Shown: positions 7,727-15,886, numbered from the stretch's first letter. The stretch: DNA of 21,443 bases from Betaproteobacteria bacterium (GCA_025354965.1 JANXLW010000309.1:1-21443); one strand, 5' to 3'. Numbers and translations are program-made. The notes: generated by a model from the sequence alone, not told the origin.

Positions 7727-7899
7727 GTAAAGACTTACCGTCTGGCGGTATTCGATTCATTTTTAAGAAAACACTCCATCAGTGTTCTAACAGGCGTCTT
7801 TCAGCGTGGTGAATTTCCTGTGGCCAACCTGCAGAAAATTTACCGACAAGTATCTGAATTTTCTCACCAGGTAATCCACACTCAACAAGGTATCTCCAA

Positions 7900-9543
7900 G
7901 TGCAAAATAAAACTTTTGATTACGTCGTTATTGGTGGTGGTGCGGCCGGTTGCGTAGTAGCAAGTCGCCTTACAGAGAACCCCGAAATTTCCGTCTGTTT
8001 GCTCGAAGCTGGTGGTCCTGACAGCTCAGCTTTCATCCAGGCACCTTTAGGGTTTGCTGCCACCGCGGCTCTGGGAATTCACAACTGGAACTACAACACT
8101 GTTGCGCAACCGGGTCTGAACGGGCGGCAGGGGTTTCAGCCACGCGGCAAGGTGATGGGTGGCAGCAGTTCTGTGAATGCCATGGTCTACACGCGGGGCA
8201 ATCGTTTGGACTATGACAATTGGGCTGCACTGGGTAACCCAGGGTGGGCTTTTAACGACGTTTTACCCATCTTCAAGCGGGCCGAAAATAGTGAATGCTT
8301 CGGGGCCAACGACTATCACGGCGCGGGGGGGCCTCTCAATGTAAGCTACCTGCGCAGCCCAAGCAGTATCAACCAGGCTTTTCTGGATGCCTGTGTTGAG
8401 CAAGGCGTGCCCAGGACAAATGACTACAACGGCGCATCCCAGTTAGGTTGCGCACCGGCGCAGGTGACACAAAAAAATGGCGAGCGCTGCAGCGCCGCCA
8501 AAGCCTACATCACGCCGCATTTGGGTCGGCCCAATCTCACCGTCATCACAGAGGCGCACACACAACGCATCCTACTAGAAGGAAAACGCGCTGTCGGCGC
8601 CGAGTTCCTCAAAGCAGGGCAAGTTCAGCAAGTCCAGGCCAACCATGAAGTCATTTTGTCGGGGGGAGCCTATGGTTCACCTCAGTTGCTCATGCTCTCC
8701 GGCATCGGTCCCGCCGCTCATCTGCGCCAACTGGGCATCCGTGTGGTGCATGACCTTGCTGGTGTCGGGCAAAACCTGCACGACCATGTCACTGCCGTGT
8801 TGATCTACCGCACACAGCGCAAAGAGGCAACTTTCGGGCTTTCCTGGTCAGGACTTGTAAAGATTGTTCGCAGCATTTTTGAGTGGCGCAAACATCGCAA
8901 AGGCATCATCACCAGCAACGTCGCAGAATCGCAGGCCTTTTTGTTTGCCGACAAAACAGCGCCCTCTCCAGATATCCAGCTGGCGCTATGCACCGGCATC
9001 GTCGACGACCACACCCGAAAGAACCACCTAGGTCACGGTTACACACTGCACGTGACATTAATGCGGCCAAAAAGCCGCGGCAGTGTCAAGTTGCAAAGTG
9101 CCAACGCCAATGATGCACCCCTAATCGACCCGAATTTTTTGTCAGACCCGGATGACATGGCCAGTCTCATCAAGGGGACACAAATCGGCTACGACATCAT
9201 GCAAAGCCAGGCTTTTGCGCCGTACCGCGGCAAGATGCTCTACCCAATGGAACGCAACAACCCACTGCAAATCGAGCAATTTCTGCGTGACCGTGCGGAC
9301 ACCGAATATCACCCCTGCAGTACATGCAAGATGGGCCCCGCCAACGACCCAACGGCCGTGGTAGACCCGACCTTGCAGGTTTACGGAGTGGAAAACCTGC
9401 GTGTGGTGGACGCATCCATCATGCCGAAACTGGTTTCCGGCAACACCAACGCACCCACCATCATGATCGCCGAAAAAGCCTCTGACATGATCAAAGCCGC
9501 ATATGACAAAACGGTATTGACGACTGCAACAATAGCTGCGTAG
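7900..9543 (+). CDS. GMC-family FAD oxidoreductase (choline/alcohol dehydrogenase-like)
   Basis: A 547-residue glucose-methanol-choline oxidoreductase. The FAD motif GGGAAG is at residues 12-17 with LLEAGG after it. GMC signature 1 is PRGKVMGGSSSVNAMVYTRG and signature 2 is GGAYGSPQLLMLSGIGP. The C-terminal active site is HPCSTCKMG (His471) and SGNTNAPTIMIAEKAS (Asn517), giving a His/Asn pair. Relatives (BetA, AlkJ) oxidise choline, aliphatic or aromatic alcohols; the substrate is not decidable here. The start is GTG, with AAGG nine bases upstream, and the MQNKTFDYVVIGGG N-terminus fits the family. It is divergent from the Crp/Fnr gene and stands alone: no aldehyde dehydrogenase or transporter is next to it. 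Confidence 0.94.
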   Translation: MQNKTFDYVVIGGGAAGCVVASRLTENPEISVCLLEAGGPDSSAFIQAPLGFAATAALGIHNWNYNTVAQPGLNGRQGFQPRGKVMGGSSSVNAMVYTRGNRLDYDNWAALGNPGWAFNDVLPIFKRAENSECFGANDYHGAGGPLNVSYLRSPSSINQAFLDACVEQGVPRTNDYNGASQLGCAPAQVTQKNGERCSAAKAYITPHLGRPNLTVITEAHTQRILLEGKRAVGAEFLKAGQVQQVQANHEVILSGGAYGSPQLLMLSGIGPAAHLRQLGIRVVHDLAGVGQNLHDHVTAVLIYRTQRKEATFGLSWSGLVKIVRSIFEWRKHRKGIITSNVAESQAFLFADKTAPSPDIQLALCTGIVDDHTRKNHLGHGYTLHVTLMRPKSRGSVKLQSANANDAPLIDPNFLSDPDDMASLIKGTQIGYDIMQSQAFAPYRGKMLYPMERNNPLQIEQFLRDRADTEYHPCSTCKMGPANDPTAVVDPTLQVYGVENLRVVDASIMPKLVSGNTNAPTIMIAEKASDMIKAAYDKTVLTTATIAA

Positions 9544-9558
9544 TCCGACAAACGGCCA

Positions 9559-10848
9559 TTACTTGCCAAAGAGTTTTTTCAAACCGTGTCCCACTTTGTC
9601 ACCCATTGAGGCGCCAACCCCGGTACCAACGCCGGGCATGACGGCCGTACCAATGGCCGCGCCAATCAACGCGCCGCGTGTCAGCGTCACCTCGGGAGCG
9701 TCAAGCGTGCCCCCCACCAATAGCGGCACGCCTACGGCACCACCCAAGGTAGCCGCTGCCAAATCCACATTAACCCGGCCGCTCAAAGCTCCGGTAGGCG
9801 AAACGGTTACATTCCCGTTGGCGCTCAGCACACCCGAACTCGCCGCCAGATTAGTGAACTGGACCGCGCGGCCTCGCGTAATGACCTGCCCCAAAAAGGT
9901 GTCGAAAGAAGTCTCACCACCACGACTCAAGCCAAGGGTCTTGACGGCTTTCGCCAGATCGACACCATGCAGCACTGCCTGACCAACCGTGAACTTGCTG
10001 TGCGTCTGAAACCCGTCAGCCAACGCGCCAATGCTGGCGGCACGCACCGACAGTGTGGTGTCTGCGTCCAACCGTCCACTCAATACAGCCTGGGGCGCAG
10101 TGGACAGTGCTGCCACTTCAACGGCTGTGGTTTGCAGTTGTCCATCGAGAGAAAACGCCGCACCCAACTGAGGCACTTCCTGCAATTGAAATGCGCCTTT
10201 CACGGTGCCACCACCCACTTTTGCAAGTAAGGTCCAGTCATTGCCCCGTCGCTTCAAGTCGGCGACTGCGCCATGCCATCGTCCCTTCAATACCTTGATC
10301 GACACCTCCTCTGGCATCCCCCGCTCGTCCAAATATGCGTTTGCATCCAGCACTGTACTAGCGCCCTTGGTGCTTACCCAGGTCATGTTGTCCAACACGG
10401 TTCGACGCGGAATGTATTGGAATTTGGTGTTGCCTGCTACCTCTGGCTCGTGTGCAGTCGGCGCTGAAAGCCTCCTTTTGGCCAGAACGACCAGGAGAGC
10501 GTCGATCCCGGCCTGCGGCAACATAGCGCCATGTACCAATACTGTCGCCAATTCGAGCCGCCCCAGCAACAAGCCACTCCAGGACGGTCGCAACTCCAGA
10601 CGCTCCAACGTCAGTGCCGGATCAGTCTGTATCTTGATGCCACCCAAAACCACCGCCGGCAAGGGCCATACAACCACATCAATACGATCAATTCTCGCCG
10701 CCACACCCAGCGCAACGCTAACTTCCGACTCGGCTCTTTTCCTGAAATCTTCTGTTCCAATCCAGTGCTGCAAAGTCCAACCACCCGCGGCCAACAGCGG
10801 CATCAGCAACATCGCAGTCAGCAAAGTGAATTTTATAAGTCGGTTCAT
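9559..10848 (-). CDS. AsmA-family envelope protein
   Basis: A 429-residue protein with an N-terminal hydrophobic anchor (NRLIKFTLLTAMLLMPLLAAGG). The first AsmA block follows (RKRAESEVSVALGVAARIDRIDV), then long beta-rich repeats with LEL/GRL patterns. A C-terminal AsmA-like section reads ATLGGAVGVPLLVGGTLDAPEVTLTRGALIGAAIGT. AsmA-type proteins are periplasm-facing, inner-membrane-anchored and now linked to phospholipid transport to the outer membrane. This one is shorter than E. coli AsmA. The ATG at 10848 is preferred over an upstream in-frame start at 10902 because it begins just before the anchor. It converges with the GMC gene across a 15-bp gap and is divergent from the GST gene. Confidence 0.8.
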   Translation of the reverse strand: MNRLIKFTLLTAMLLMPLLAAGGWTLQHWIGTEDFRKRAESEVSVALGVAARIDRIDVVVWPLPAVVLGGIKIQTDPALTLERLELRPSWSGLLLGRLELATVLVHGAMLPQAGIDALLVVLAKRRLSAPTAHEPEVAGNTKFQYIPRRTVLDNMTWVSTKGASTVLDANAYLDERGMPEEVSIKVLKGRWHGAVADLKRRGNDWTLLAKVGGGTVKGAFQLQEVPQLGAAFSLDGQLQTTAVEVAALSTAPQAVLSGRLDADTTLSVRAASIGALADGFQTHSKFTVGQAVLHGVDLAKAVKTLGLSRGGETSFDTFLGQVITRGRAVQFTNLAASSGVLSANGNVTVSPTGALSGRVNVDLAAATLGGAVGVPLLVGGTLDAPEVTLTRGALIGAAIGTAVMPGVGTGVGASMGDKVGHGLKKLFGK

Positions 10849-10991
10849 GCAAACATTTTGCCCGATTGGATGGAGAACCTGCCGACTGTGAACCGGGTTC
10901 AAGTGCTCTGAACAACGCGAAATCTATCTGCACCAGTTAACATTGGCGTTCAAGTATTTTTTGCTTTTCTTAGCCAACCTTAAAAACCACC

Positions 10992-11600
10992 ATGAAACTT
11001 TATTACTCACCCGGCGCCTGCTCGCTATCGCCCCACATCGCACTACACGAGTCCGCTCTGGCTTTTGAAGCCATCGCCGCCCCCACCAAGACCCACAAAT
11101 TAGCCAATGGCATCGATTACTACACCATCAACCCGCTTGGTTATGTGCCTCTTCTGGTACTGAACAACGGCACCCAGTTGCGTGAAGGCCCGGTCATCGT
11201 GCAATACATTGCTGACCTGGTACCCGCAAAAAAACTGGCGCCCGCCAGTGGCACTTTTGAGCGTTACAAGCTGCAAGAATGGCTCAACTTTATTGGCACC
11301 GAGCTGCACAAGGGCTTTTCACCATTGTTTACCCCTGGTATGCCAGAAGAAGCCAAAGACATCGCAAAAAGCCGATTGATTTCCCGTCTTCAGTGGGTCG
11401 ACAAGCAACTAGCCAACTCGCCATACCTGATGGGCGAATCGTTTACAGTGGCAGATGGCTATCTGTTCACTGTGGCGGGTTGGGCGAAGCACGTCGCCAT
11501 TGACACTTCCTCCTTGACTAACCTAAACGCCTTTCTGGGCCGTGTCGGCGCTCGTCCAGCTGTTCAGAATGCCTTGCGCGCCGAGGGTTTGATCAAGTAG
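10992..11600 (+). CDS. Glutathione S-transferase, beta-class-like
   Basis: A 202-residue GST. The N-terminal thioredoxin-fold domain reads MKLYYSPGACSLSPHIALHE, with Cys10 in the beta-class position, then the cis-proline segment NPLGYVPLLVL and the glutathione-binding REGPVIVQYIAD. The all-helical C-terminal domain carries the N-capping motif FTVADGYLF. Beta-class GSTs conjugate or reduce electrophiles and bind GSH through Cys10; the physiological substrate is unknown. No strong ribosome site precedes the ATG. It is transcribed toward the AT-rich DnaA-box region and away from the AsmA-like gene. Confidence 0.93.
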   Translation: MKLYYSPGACSLSPHIALHESALAFEAIAAPTKTHKLANGIDYYTINPLGYVPLLVLNNGTQLREGPVIVQYIADLVPAKKLAPASGTFERYKLQEWLNFIGTELHKGFSPLFTPGMPEEAKDIAKSRLISRLQWVDKQLANSPYLMGESFTVADGYLFTVAGWAKHVAIDTSSLTNLNAFLGRVGARPAVQNALRAEGLIK

Positions 11601-11740
11601 ATCATTGGTTTTAACAGGGGAATAAAAAGAGGAACCAACTTCCGTGCCGAACATATTTTTTAAAATTTAAGTTTTCATTACCACTTTACCTGCCGCTGTC
11701 AAAGAATAACCTTGTGTATAGAGTTGGTACAAACAGCTAC

Positions 11741-11749
11741 TTATCCACA
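11741..11749 (+). other. DnaA box
   Basis: TTATCCACA is a perfect match to the high-affinity DnaA box consensus TTATNCACA. It is the first of two identical, same-orientation boxes in the gap. Confidence 0.6.
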
Positions 11750-11858
11750 GAGTAGTTCAAGTCACCAAAGTTATCCATTTTTTACTACAAATGCAAAGCA
11801 GAGTCACCTACATGGGTTGAACTTTTCCAAGCCCCTGATTATTAAGTAAAATTGTGCC

Positions 11859-11867
11859 TTATCCACA
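11859..11867 (+). other. DnaA box next to CTA repeat tract
   Basis: A second perfect TTATCCACA, in the same orientation and 118 bp from the first. It is followed 18 bp later by the CTA repeats at 11886-11897. Confidence 0.6.
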
Positions 11868-11885
11868 ATTCAGACCAACCTCTAT

Positions 11886-11897
11886 CTACTACTACTA
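11886..11897 (+). repeat. CTA triplet repeat, DnaA-trio-like
   Basis: Four tandem CTA units (TAG on the opposite strand) start an AT-rich run that reaches the 3' end of copA. In characterised origins, repeated trinucleotides of this kind flanking a DnaA box guide DnaA onto single strands. Function here is inference. Confidence 0.45.
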
Positions 11898-11935
11898 TCT
11901 TTAAATAGATACTTAAGAAGATAGGTAAGTAAAAA

Positions 11936-14179
11936 CTATTGTTTGATATATTTTTCTGGCTTCCAGCGTTTTAGTAGAAGCGCGTTGCCCATCACACTGA
12001 CCGAGCTCATGGCCATGGCGGCGCCAGCAACAACCGGGTTTAAAAATCCAAACGCCGCCAGCGGTATGCCGGCCACGTTGTAAGCAAAAGCCCAAAAAAG
12101 GTTTTGCCGGATCTTGCGCACGGTACGGCTGGAAATGTTCAGCGCCTGTGCCACCAAGGCCGGTTCACCCCGCATCAGGGTAATACCGGCTGCGTGCATG
12201 GCGACATCGGTGCCATTGCCCATGGCAATGCCAACGTCGGCTGCAGCCAGCGCAGGTGCATCGTTCACGCCGTCACCCACCATGGCCACCGTATGGCCGC
12301 CAGTTTTCAGTGCCATGACACGCCCGGCCTTGTCAGCGGGCAGTACTTCGGCCATGACGTCGCCTTCTTCCGGCCGCAAACCCAGGCGGCGTGCCATGGC
12401 TTCAACGGCGCCCTGGTTGTCACCCGACATCATCACCGTCTTGATACCACGCGAGCGCAGAGCTGCCAAAACTTCTTTGGCACCCGGCTTGGGTTCATCG
12501 CCAAAAGCCATCAGGGAACGCAGGATAAGGCCTTGGCTGGTCCGCTCGGTCATGGCCGATACGGTGGCACCCTGCGCTTGCAGTTCGGCAGCCCGGGGCG
12601 CCATGGCAGTGGTGTCGACACCCAGTTCATCCATCCAGCGCAGGCTACCAATCAGAAAACTGCGCACACCCACTTCCCCTTCGCTGCCGCGGCCCGGCAC
12701 GGCGCGCACGTTGTCCGGTGCTTCAAAACGCAAACCCATCATCTGTGCCCGGCTGACAACGGCCCGCGCCAGCGGATGTTCACTACCGCTTTGCAGACTG
12801 GCCGCCACTTTCAGTACTTCGTCTTCGGTCATGCCAGGTGTCGTGTGCAAGGTAGTCAATGTTGGGCGACCCACGGTGAGAGTACCTGTTTTGTCAAACA
12901 CAACAATATCCACCTTGTGCGCCAATTCCAGCGCCTGGGCATCCTTGATCAAAATGCCAAATTTCGCAGCGACGCCGGTGCCGGTCATGATGGCCGCCGG
13001 TGTCGCCAATCCCAGCGCGCAAGGGCAGGCAATAACCAGTACCGCCACAGCGCGGATCACCGCAACTTCAAACGGTTGACCGGTTAGCCACCACGCCAGC
13101 AAAGTGATCAGTGCAATGGTCAGTACCACTGGCACAAACACCGCACTGATCTGGTCCACCATGCGTTGAACTGGCGCCTTGGCCGCCTGCGCGTCTTCCA
13201 CCAGCCGGATGAGGTTGGAGAGTACAGTCTCATTACCCACCGCCAGCACCTTCATCACGATGCGACCCTCACCGTTGATGGAGCCCCCCGTCAGCGCCGC
13301 GTTCAGGTCTTTGACGATGGGCAGGGGTTCCCCCGTCAGCATCGACTCGTCGACCTGGGTCTGGCCTTCCAGCAGCAGGCCATCCACCGGAAAACGTTCA
13401 CCAGGCTTGACTACCAACAGATCGCCTACCAGCACCTCGGCCACCGGCACATCCACTTCGCCATCCAATCCCTTGAGATGGGCGACATCCGGGCGCAAGG
13501 CATGCAATGCGCGAATGGCGGACGTGGTTTGCCGTTTGGCCCGTGCCTCAAGCCATTTACCCAGCAGCACCAGCGTCACCACCAGGGCCGAGCCTTCGAA
13601 ATACAGGTGCACCATGACGCCTGGCCCGGCACCAAATACTGAACTCAGCCACAACCAGGTTGACAGGGCCCAGCCCGCCGTTGTGCCAATGGCCACCAAC
13701 AGATCCATGTTGCCGGTGAGTCCTTTGAGCGCATGCCAGCCGGCCTTGTAAAAGCGTCCGCCCAAAATGAACTGTACCGGCGTTGCCAGCGCAAATTGCA
13801 GCCAGGCTGACAGCATCCAGTGTTGGCCCAACAGGTCACCGATCATGGGCAGGGTCAGCGGCACCGACAGCGCAAGCCCGAAGGCGACCGGCATGAACCC
13901 GGCCCAGGGTGAGGTATCTTGTGCGTCAACTGAGGCGTTGGCAGCGACCGGCTCGTAACCGGCATCGCGTACGGCGCGGCGCAACCGGGCCTCCATCTGC
14001 TCAGAAGGCACAACCACTACGCGGGCCGACTCGGTGGCCAGATTGACCGTGGCATCCCGCACACCAGGTACTTTTTTAAGCGCTCGTTCAACCCGCGCCA
14101 CACAAGAGGCACAGGTCATGCCGCCAATGCCTATGTCCAGTGGGGTCGGGAAAACAGGGTGTGTTGAAGTTGTATCCAT
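11936..14179 (-). CDS. copA: Copper(I)-translocating P1B-type ATPase CopA
   Basis: A Cu(I) exporter of 747 residues from the ATG at 14179. It has a single N-terminal heavy-metal-associated domain (GMTCASCVARVERAL), then membrane helices and the actuator loop TGEPLPI. The metal-site helix is CPCALGL (about residue 384), followed by the phosphorylation motif DKTGTLT (Asp near 429) and the SEHPLARAVV nucleotide-binding motif. The hinge is GDGVNDAPALAAADVGIAMG, and a terminal helix carries the CopA-specific MAMSSVSVMGNALLL. It pumps cytosolic Cu(I) (or Ag(I)) across the inner membrane. An in-frame ATG at 14203 falls inside the predicted operator and upstream of the predicted transcription start, so 14179 is preferred. 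It is divergent from copZ-cueR. Confidence 0.96.
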   Translation of the reverse strand: MDTTSTHPVFPTPLDIGIGGMTCASCVARVERALKKVPGVRDATVNLATESARVVVVPSEQMEARLRRAVRDAGYEPVAANASVDAQDTSPWAGFMPVAFGLALSVPLTLPMIGDLLGQHWMLSAWLQFALATPVQFILGGRFYKAGWHALKGLTGNMDLLVAIGTTAGWALSTWLWLSSVFGAGPGVMVHLYFEGSALVVTLVLLGKWLEARAKRQTTSAIRALHALRPDVAHLKGLDGEVDVPVAEVLVGDLLVVKPGERFPVDGLLLEGQTQVDESMLTGEPLPIVKDLNAALTGGSINGEGRIVMKVLAVGNETVLSNLIRLVEDAQAAKAPVQRMVDQISAVFVPVVLTIALITLLAWWLTGQPFEVAVIRAVAVLVIACPCALGLATPAAIMTGTGVAAKFGILIKDAQALELAHKVDIVVFDKTGTLTVGRPTLTTLHTTPGMTEDEVLKVAASLQSGSEHPLARAVVSRAQMMGLRFEAPDNVRAVPGRGSEGEVGVRSFLIGSLRWMDELGVDTTAMAPRAAELQAQGATVSAMTERTSQGLILRSLMAFGDEPKPGAKEVLAALRSRGIKTVMMSGDNQGAVEAMARRLGLRPEEGDVMAEVLPADKAGRVMALKTGGHTVAMVGDGVNDAPALAAADVGIAMGNGTDVAMHAAGITLMRGEPALVAQALNISSRTVRKIRQNLFWAFAYNVAGIPLAAFGFLNPVVAGAAMAMSSVSVMGNALLLKRWKPEKYIKQ

Positions 14180-14193
14180 ACCCGCAAGACTAA

Positions 14194-14214
14194 TCCTTCC
14201 CATGATGGTAATGT
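14194..14214 (-). promoter_or_regulatory. CueR-type operator/promoter of copA
   Basis: On the copA strand a perfect -35 TTGACA (14217-14212) is separated by 19 bp from a weak -10 TAGTCT (14192-14187). The dyad in the spacer is ACATTACC-ATCAT-GGGAAGGA, aligning base for base with the copZ operator. An overlong 19-bp spacer with a central dyad is the hallmark of MerR/CueR-activated promoters. The predicted transcript would begin at or within a couple of bases of the copA ATG. Confidence 0.75.
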
Positions 14215-14236
14215 CAAGTTATATTTATTTTGCTTG

Positions 14237-14257
14237 ACCTTACCCTGATGGTAAGGT
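14237..14257 (+). promoter_or_regulatory. CueR-type operator/promoter of copZ-cueR
   Basis: The -35 is TTGACC (14234-14239) and the -10 is CAAAAT (14259-14264), with a 19-bp spacer. It contains a perfect 8-bp inverted repeat, ACCTTACC and GGTAAGGT, with a CTGAT centre. This matches the CueR box style (ACCTTnCC...). The two divergent -35 boxes are only 16 bp apart, so both promoters share a small control region. Confidence 0.8.
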
Positions 14258-14319
14258 TCAAAATACACTGACTTTAAAAGCATTTATTTCCATTTACATT
14301 TATAGACAGGAGTTTTTTC

Positions 14320-14517
14320 ATGAACCAGACCTTTACCGTCTCCGGCATGACCTGCGGTCATTGCGAAATGGCAGTCGCGCGCGCTGTGAAACAAGTTGAC
14401 CCGCAAGCCGAGGTCAAGATCGATCGCAGTAGCGGCAAAGTCGAAGTGGCTTCCGAGCAGGCTCGTGAACTGCTGGCCAAAGCGATTGCAGATGAAGGTT
14501 ACGCCGTTGCCGCCTGA
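14320..14517 (+). CDS. copZ: Copper chaperone CopZ (heavy-metal-associated domain protein)
   Basis: A 65-residue single HMA domain. The metal loop GMTCGHC (Cys12, Cys15) is followed by the alternating VDPQAEVKIDRSSGKVEVAS strand pattern and GYAVAA at the end. Such proteins bind Cu(I) through the two cysteines and hand it to CopA or to CueR. AGGAG lies seven bases before the ATG. It is the first gene after the MerR-type promoter, followed by cueR with overlapping or abutting reading frames, which makes a copper-inducible chaperone-sensor operon. Confidence 0.93.
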   Translation: MNQTFTVSGMTCGHCEMAVARAVKQVDPQAEVKIDRSSGKVEVASEQARELLAKAIADEGYAVAA

Positions 14518-14935
14518 CACCCTTTGGCCGGTGGCCATTGGCACCGCCGCGAAGCTCTCGCAAGTGTCGGCCAAGATGGTGCGGCACTATGAATCGCTCG
14601 GGCTGCTCACGCCTGTGGCCCGCACGGACAGCGGCTATCGCCAGTATTTTGAGGCTGACGTGCGCACCCTGCAGTTCATCAAGCGCGGTCGCGCGCTGGG
14701 CTTTTCGATGGCCGAGATTGCTGAACTGGTAGGCCTTTGGAACAACCGCAGGCGTGCCAGTGCCAGCGTCAAACGCATTGCCCAAAAACATGTGACGGAC
14801 CTGGCACAACGCATCGAGGCGATGCAGGCCATGCAGCGCACGCTGGCGTCCCTGCTGGACCACTGCCATGGTGACGAGCGGCCCGATTGCCCGATTCTGG
14901 ACGACCTGGCCGGCAATTGCTGCCGCGCCCCTTGA
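14492..14935 (+). CDS. cueR: Cu(I)-responsive MerR-family regulator CueR
   Basis: A 147-residue MerR-type activator. The winged helix reads AIGTAAKLSQVSAKMVRHYESLGLL with YRQY after it, followed by a long dimerisation helix. The metal loop CHGDERPDC gives Cys125-X7-Cys133, as in Cu(I)-sensing CueR, and a CC pair lies near the end. A serine in the RRRASASVKR region fits the +1-ion class. It binds DNA between -35 and -10 and untwists the 19-bp spacer when Cu(I) binds. The start is uncertain: the ATG at 14492 overlaps copZ by 26 bp and gives an N-terminal extension, while a GTG at 14531 gives 134 residues, closer to E. coli CueR. The stop overlaps the next gene as TGATG. Confidence 0.93.
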   Translation: MKVTPLPPDTLWPVAIGTAAKLSQVSAKMVRHYESLGLLTPVARTDSGYRQYFEADVRTLQFIKRGRALGFSMAEIAELVGLWNNRRRASASVKRIAQKHVTDLAQRIEAMQAMQRTLASLLDHCHGDERPDCPILDDLAGNCCRAP

Positions 14936-15588
14936 TGGACGCTGCCGCGCTGCCCGCAACGCTCTACCCGGCGCTGGCGCAGGTGCATCCGTCGCTGGCC
15001 GAGTTAGGTCCGCTGGGTGCGTCGCAGCAGGTGCCGCCCGACACTGTTTTGTTCAGTGAGAATGCACCTTGCCAGGGCTTTCCGCTGGTGCTGCAAGGCG
15101 AGATCAGGGTATCGCGCAATTCGGATGATGGCCGCTCACTTGAGTTGTACCGGGTCGTGCCCGGCGAGCTGTGCCTGGTGTCGTCAGCCTGCCTGTTTCG
15201 CAGCCAGCCGCTGTCGGCTCACGGCATCACCACCAAAGCCAGCACCCTGCTTCTTATTCCTCCCGACATCTTCATGCGCTGGCTGGAAACACCTGCATTT
15301 CGCAACGAGGTGCTGGGTCTGTTTGCCGAACGCATGGCCGACCTTACCAGTTTGATTGACGCCGTCGCCTTTCACAAACTGGACCGGCGGTTGGCGGGAG
15401 CGCTGCTGGGCCACGGTCAGCAACGGGCCGTTACCCATCAGACGCTGGCCAACGAGCTGGGCACCGTGCGCGAAATTGTCACCCGGCTGCTGCGCCGCTT
15501 TGAGCGCGAAGGCTGGGTCAAGCTGGGTCGGGAACAGATACAAATCGTCAACAGCACCGCCCTGCGTGACTTCAGTCACAGACCTTGA
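14935..15588 (+). CDS. Crp/Fnr-family regulator with conserved-looking cysteines
   Basis: A 217-residue Crp/Fnr protein. The beta-roll sensor domain has ENAPCQGFPLVLQGEIRVS (Cys46) and LYRVVPGELCLVSSACLF (Cys80, Cys86). A dimer helix and an HTH follow, with THQTLANELGTVREIVTRLLRRFEREGWV. The cAMP-pocket residues of CRP are not evident, and the three cysteines suggest a thiol, metal or redox signal; this is inference. The ATG at 14935 overlaps the cueR stop (TGATG), so it is probably translated from the copper-inducible message. DUF2892 follows 50 bp later. Relatives of this sensor type are often near DUF2892 and sulfur-oxidation genes, to my recollection. Confidence 0.88.
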   Translation: MDAAALPATLYPALAQVHPSLAELGPLGASQQVPPDTVLFSENAPCQGFPLVLQGEIRVSRNSDDGRSLELYRVVPGELCLVSSACLFRSQPLSAHGITTKASTLLLIPPDIFMRWLETPAFRNEVLGLFAERMADLTSLIDAVAFHKLDRRLAGALLGHGQQRAVTHQTLANELGTVREIVTRLLRRFEREGWVKLGREQIQIVNSTALRDFSHRP

Positions 15589-15638
15589 GGCAAACAAAGC
15601 GTCAAATCCAGTCATCAATAACTTTTTGAGGAGTTCCC

Positions 15639-15836
15639 ATGAAATCAAACGTCGGCGGCATGGACCGCATTCTGCGCATCGTGGTCGGTCTGGTGCTGAT
15701 AGGCCTGACGCTCACCGGCAACATCGGTATCTGGGGTTGGTTGGGTGTTGTGCCGCTGGCCACCGGTGCCATCGGCTGGTGCCCGCCGTATGCCTTGTTT
15801 GGCTGGAATACCTGCTCAGCGAAGAGCAAAGCCTGA
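15639..15836 (+). CDS. DUF2892 (YgaP-like) small membrane protein
   Basis: A 65-residue protein with the DUF2892 pattern: an N-terminal VGGMDRILRIVVGLVLIG, a hydrophobic helical hairpin through GNIGIWGWLGVVPLATGAIGW, and the closing CPPYALFGWNTC with two cysteines. In YgaP this module is the transmembrane part fused to a rhodanese; here it stands alone. GAGGAG precedes the ATG at normal spacing. It follows the Crp/Fnr gene on the same strand, probably in the same operon or under that regulator's control. Its molecular role is unknown. Confidence 0.88.
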   Translation: MKSNVGGMDRILRIVVGLVLIGLTLTGNIGIWGWLGVVPLATGAIGWCPPYALFGWNTCSAKSKA

Positions 15837-15886
15837 GCGACGGCTAGGTAACAGGGTTATCCAATTGTTGTGCTCAGGGAACTGAA

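Larger units (their letters stand above)
11601..11935. other. AT-rich gap with DnaA-box cluster, candidate replication origin or DnaA-binding locus
   Basis: This 335-bp gap has no credible gene. Two perfect DnaA boxes (TTATCCACA) lie at 11741-11749 and 11859-11867. A one-mismatch box on the minus strand is at 11713-11721 (CTATACACA), and a weaker TTATCCATT at 11771-11779. An AT-only-like stretch lies at about 11651-11680. After the last box comes a tract with four tandem CTA triplets (11886-11897), then an AT-rich segment to 11935. CTA repeats after a DnaA box resemble the DnaA-trio unwinding element of characterised bacterial origins, though the 18-bp gap may be long. Nearby parABS and mnmG/rsmG fit an origin-proximal position. 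No dnaA gene is visible, so a secondary DnaA site is the alternative. Confidence 0.5.

Noticed and set aside
7872..7880. DnaA-box-like TAATCCACA upstream of the GMC gene
   Set aside because: Single isolated one-mismatch site with no companions.
12104..13087. Long plus-strand open frames (327 and 321 codons) opposite copA
   Set aside because: The copA frame shows every P-type ATPase motif; the opposite frames are low-complexity shadows of a GC-rich gene.
15832..15878. Inverted repeat CCTGAGC/GCTCAGG between DUF2892 and the dioxygenase-like gene, considered as a terminator
   Set aside because: The loop is 33 nt and no T-tract follows; too weak to call.
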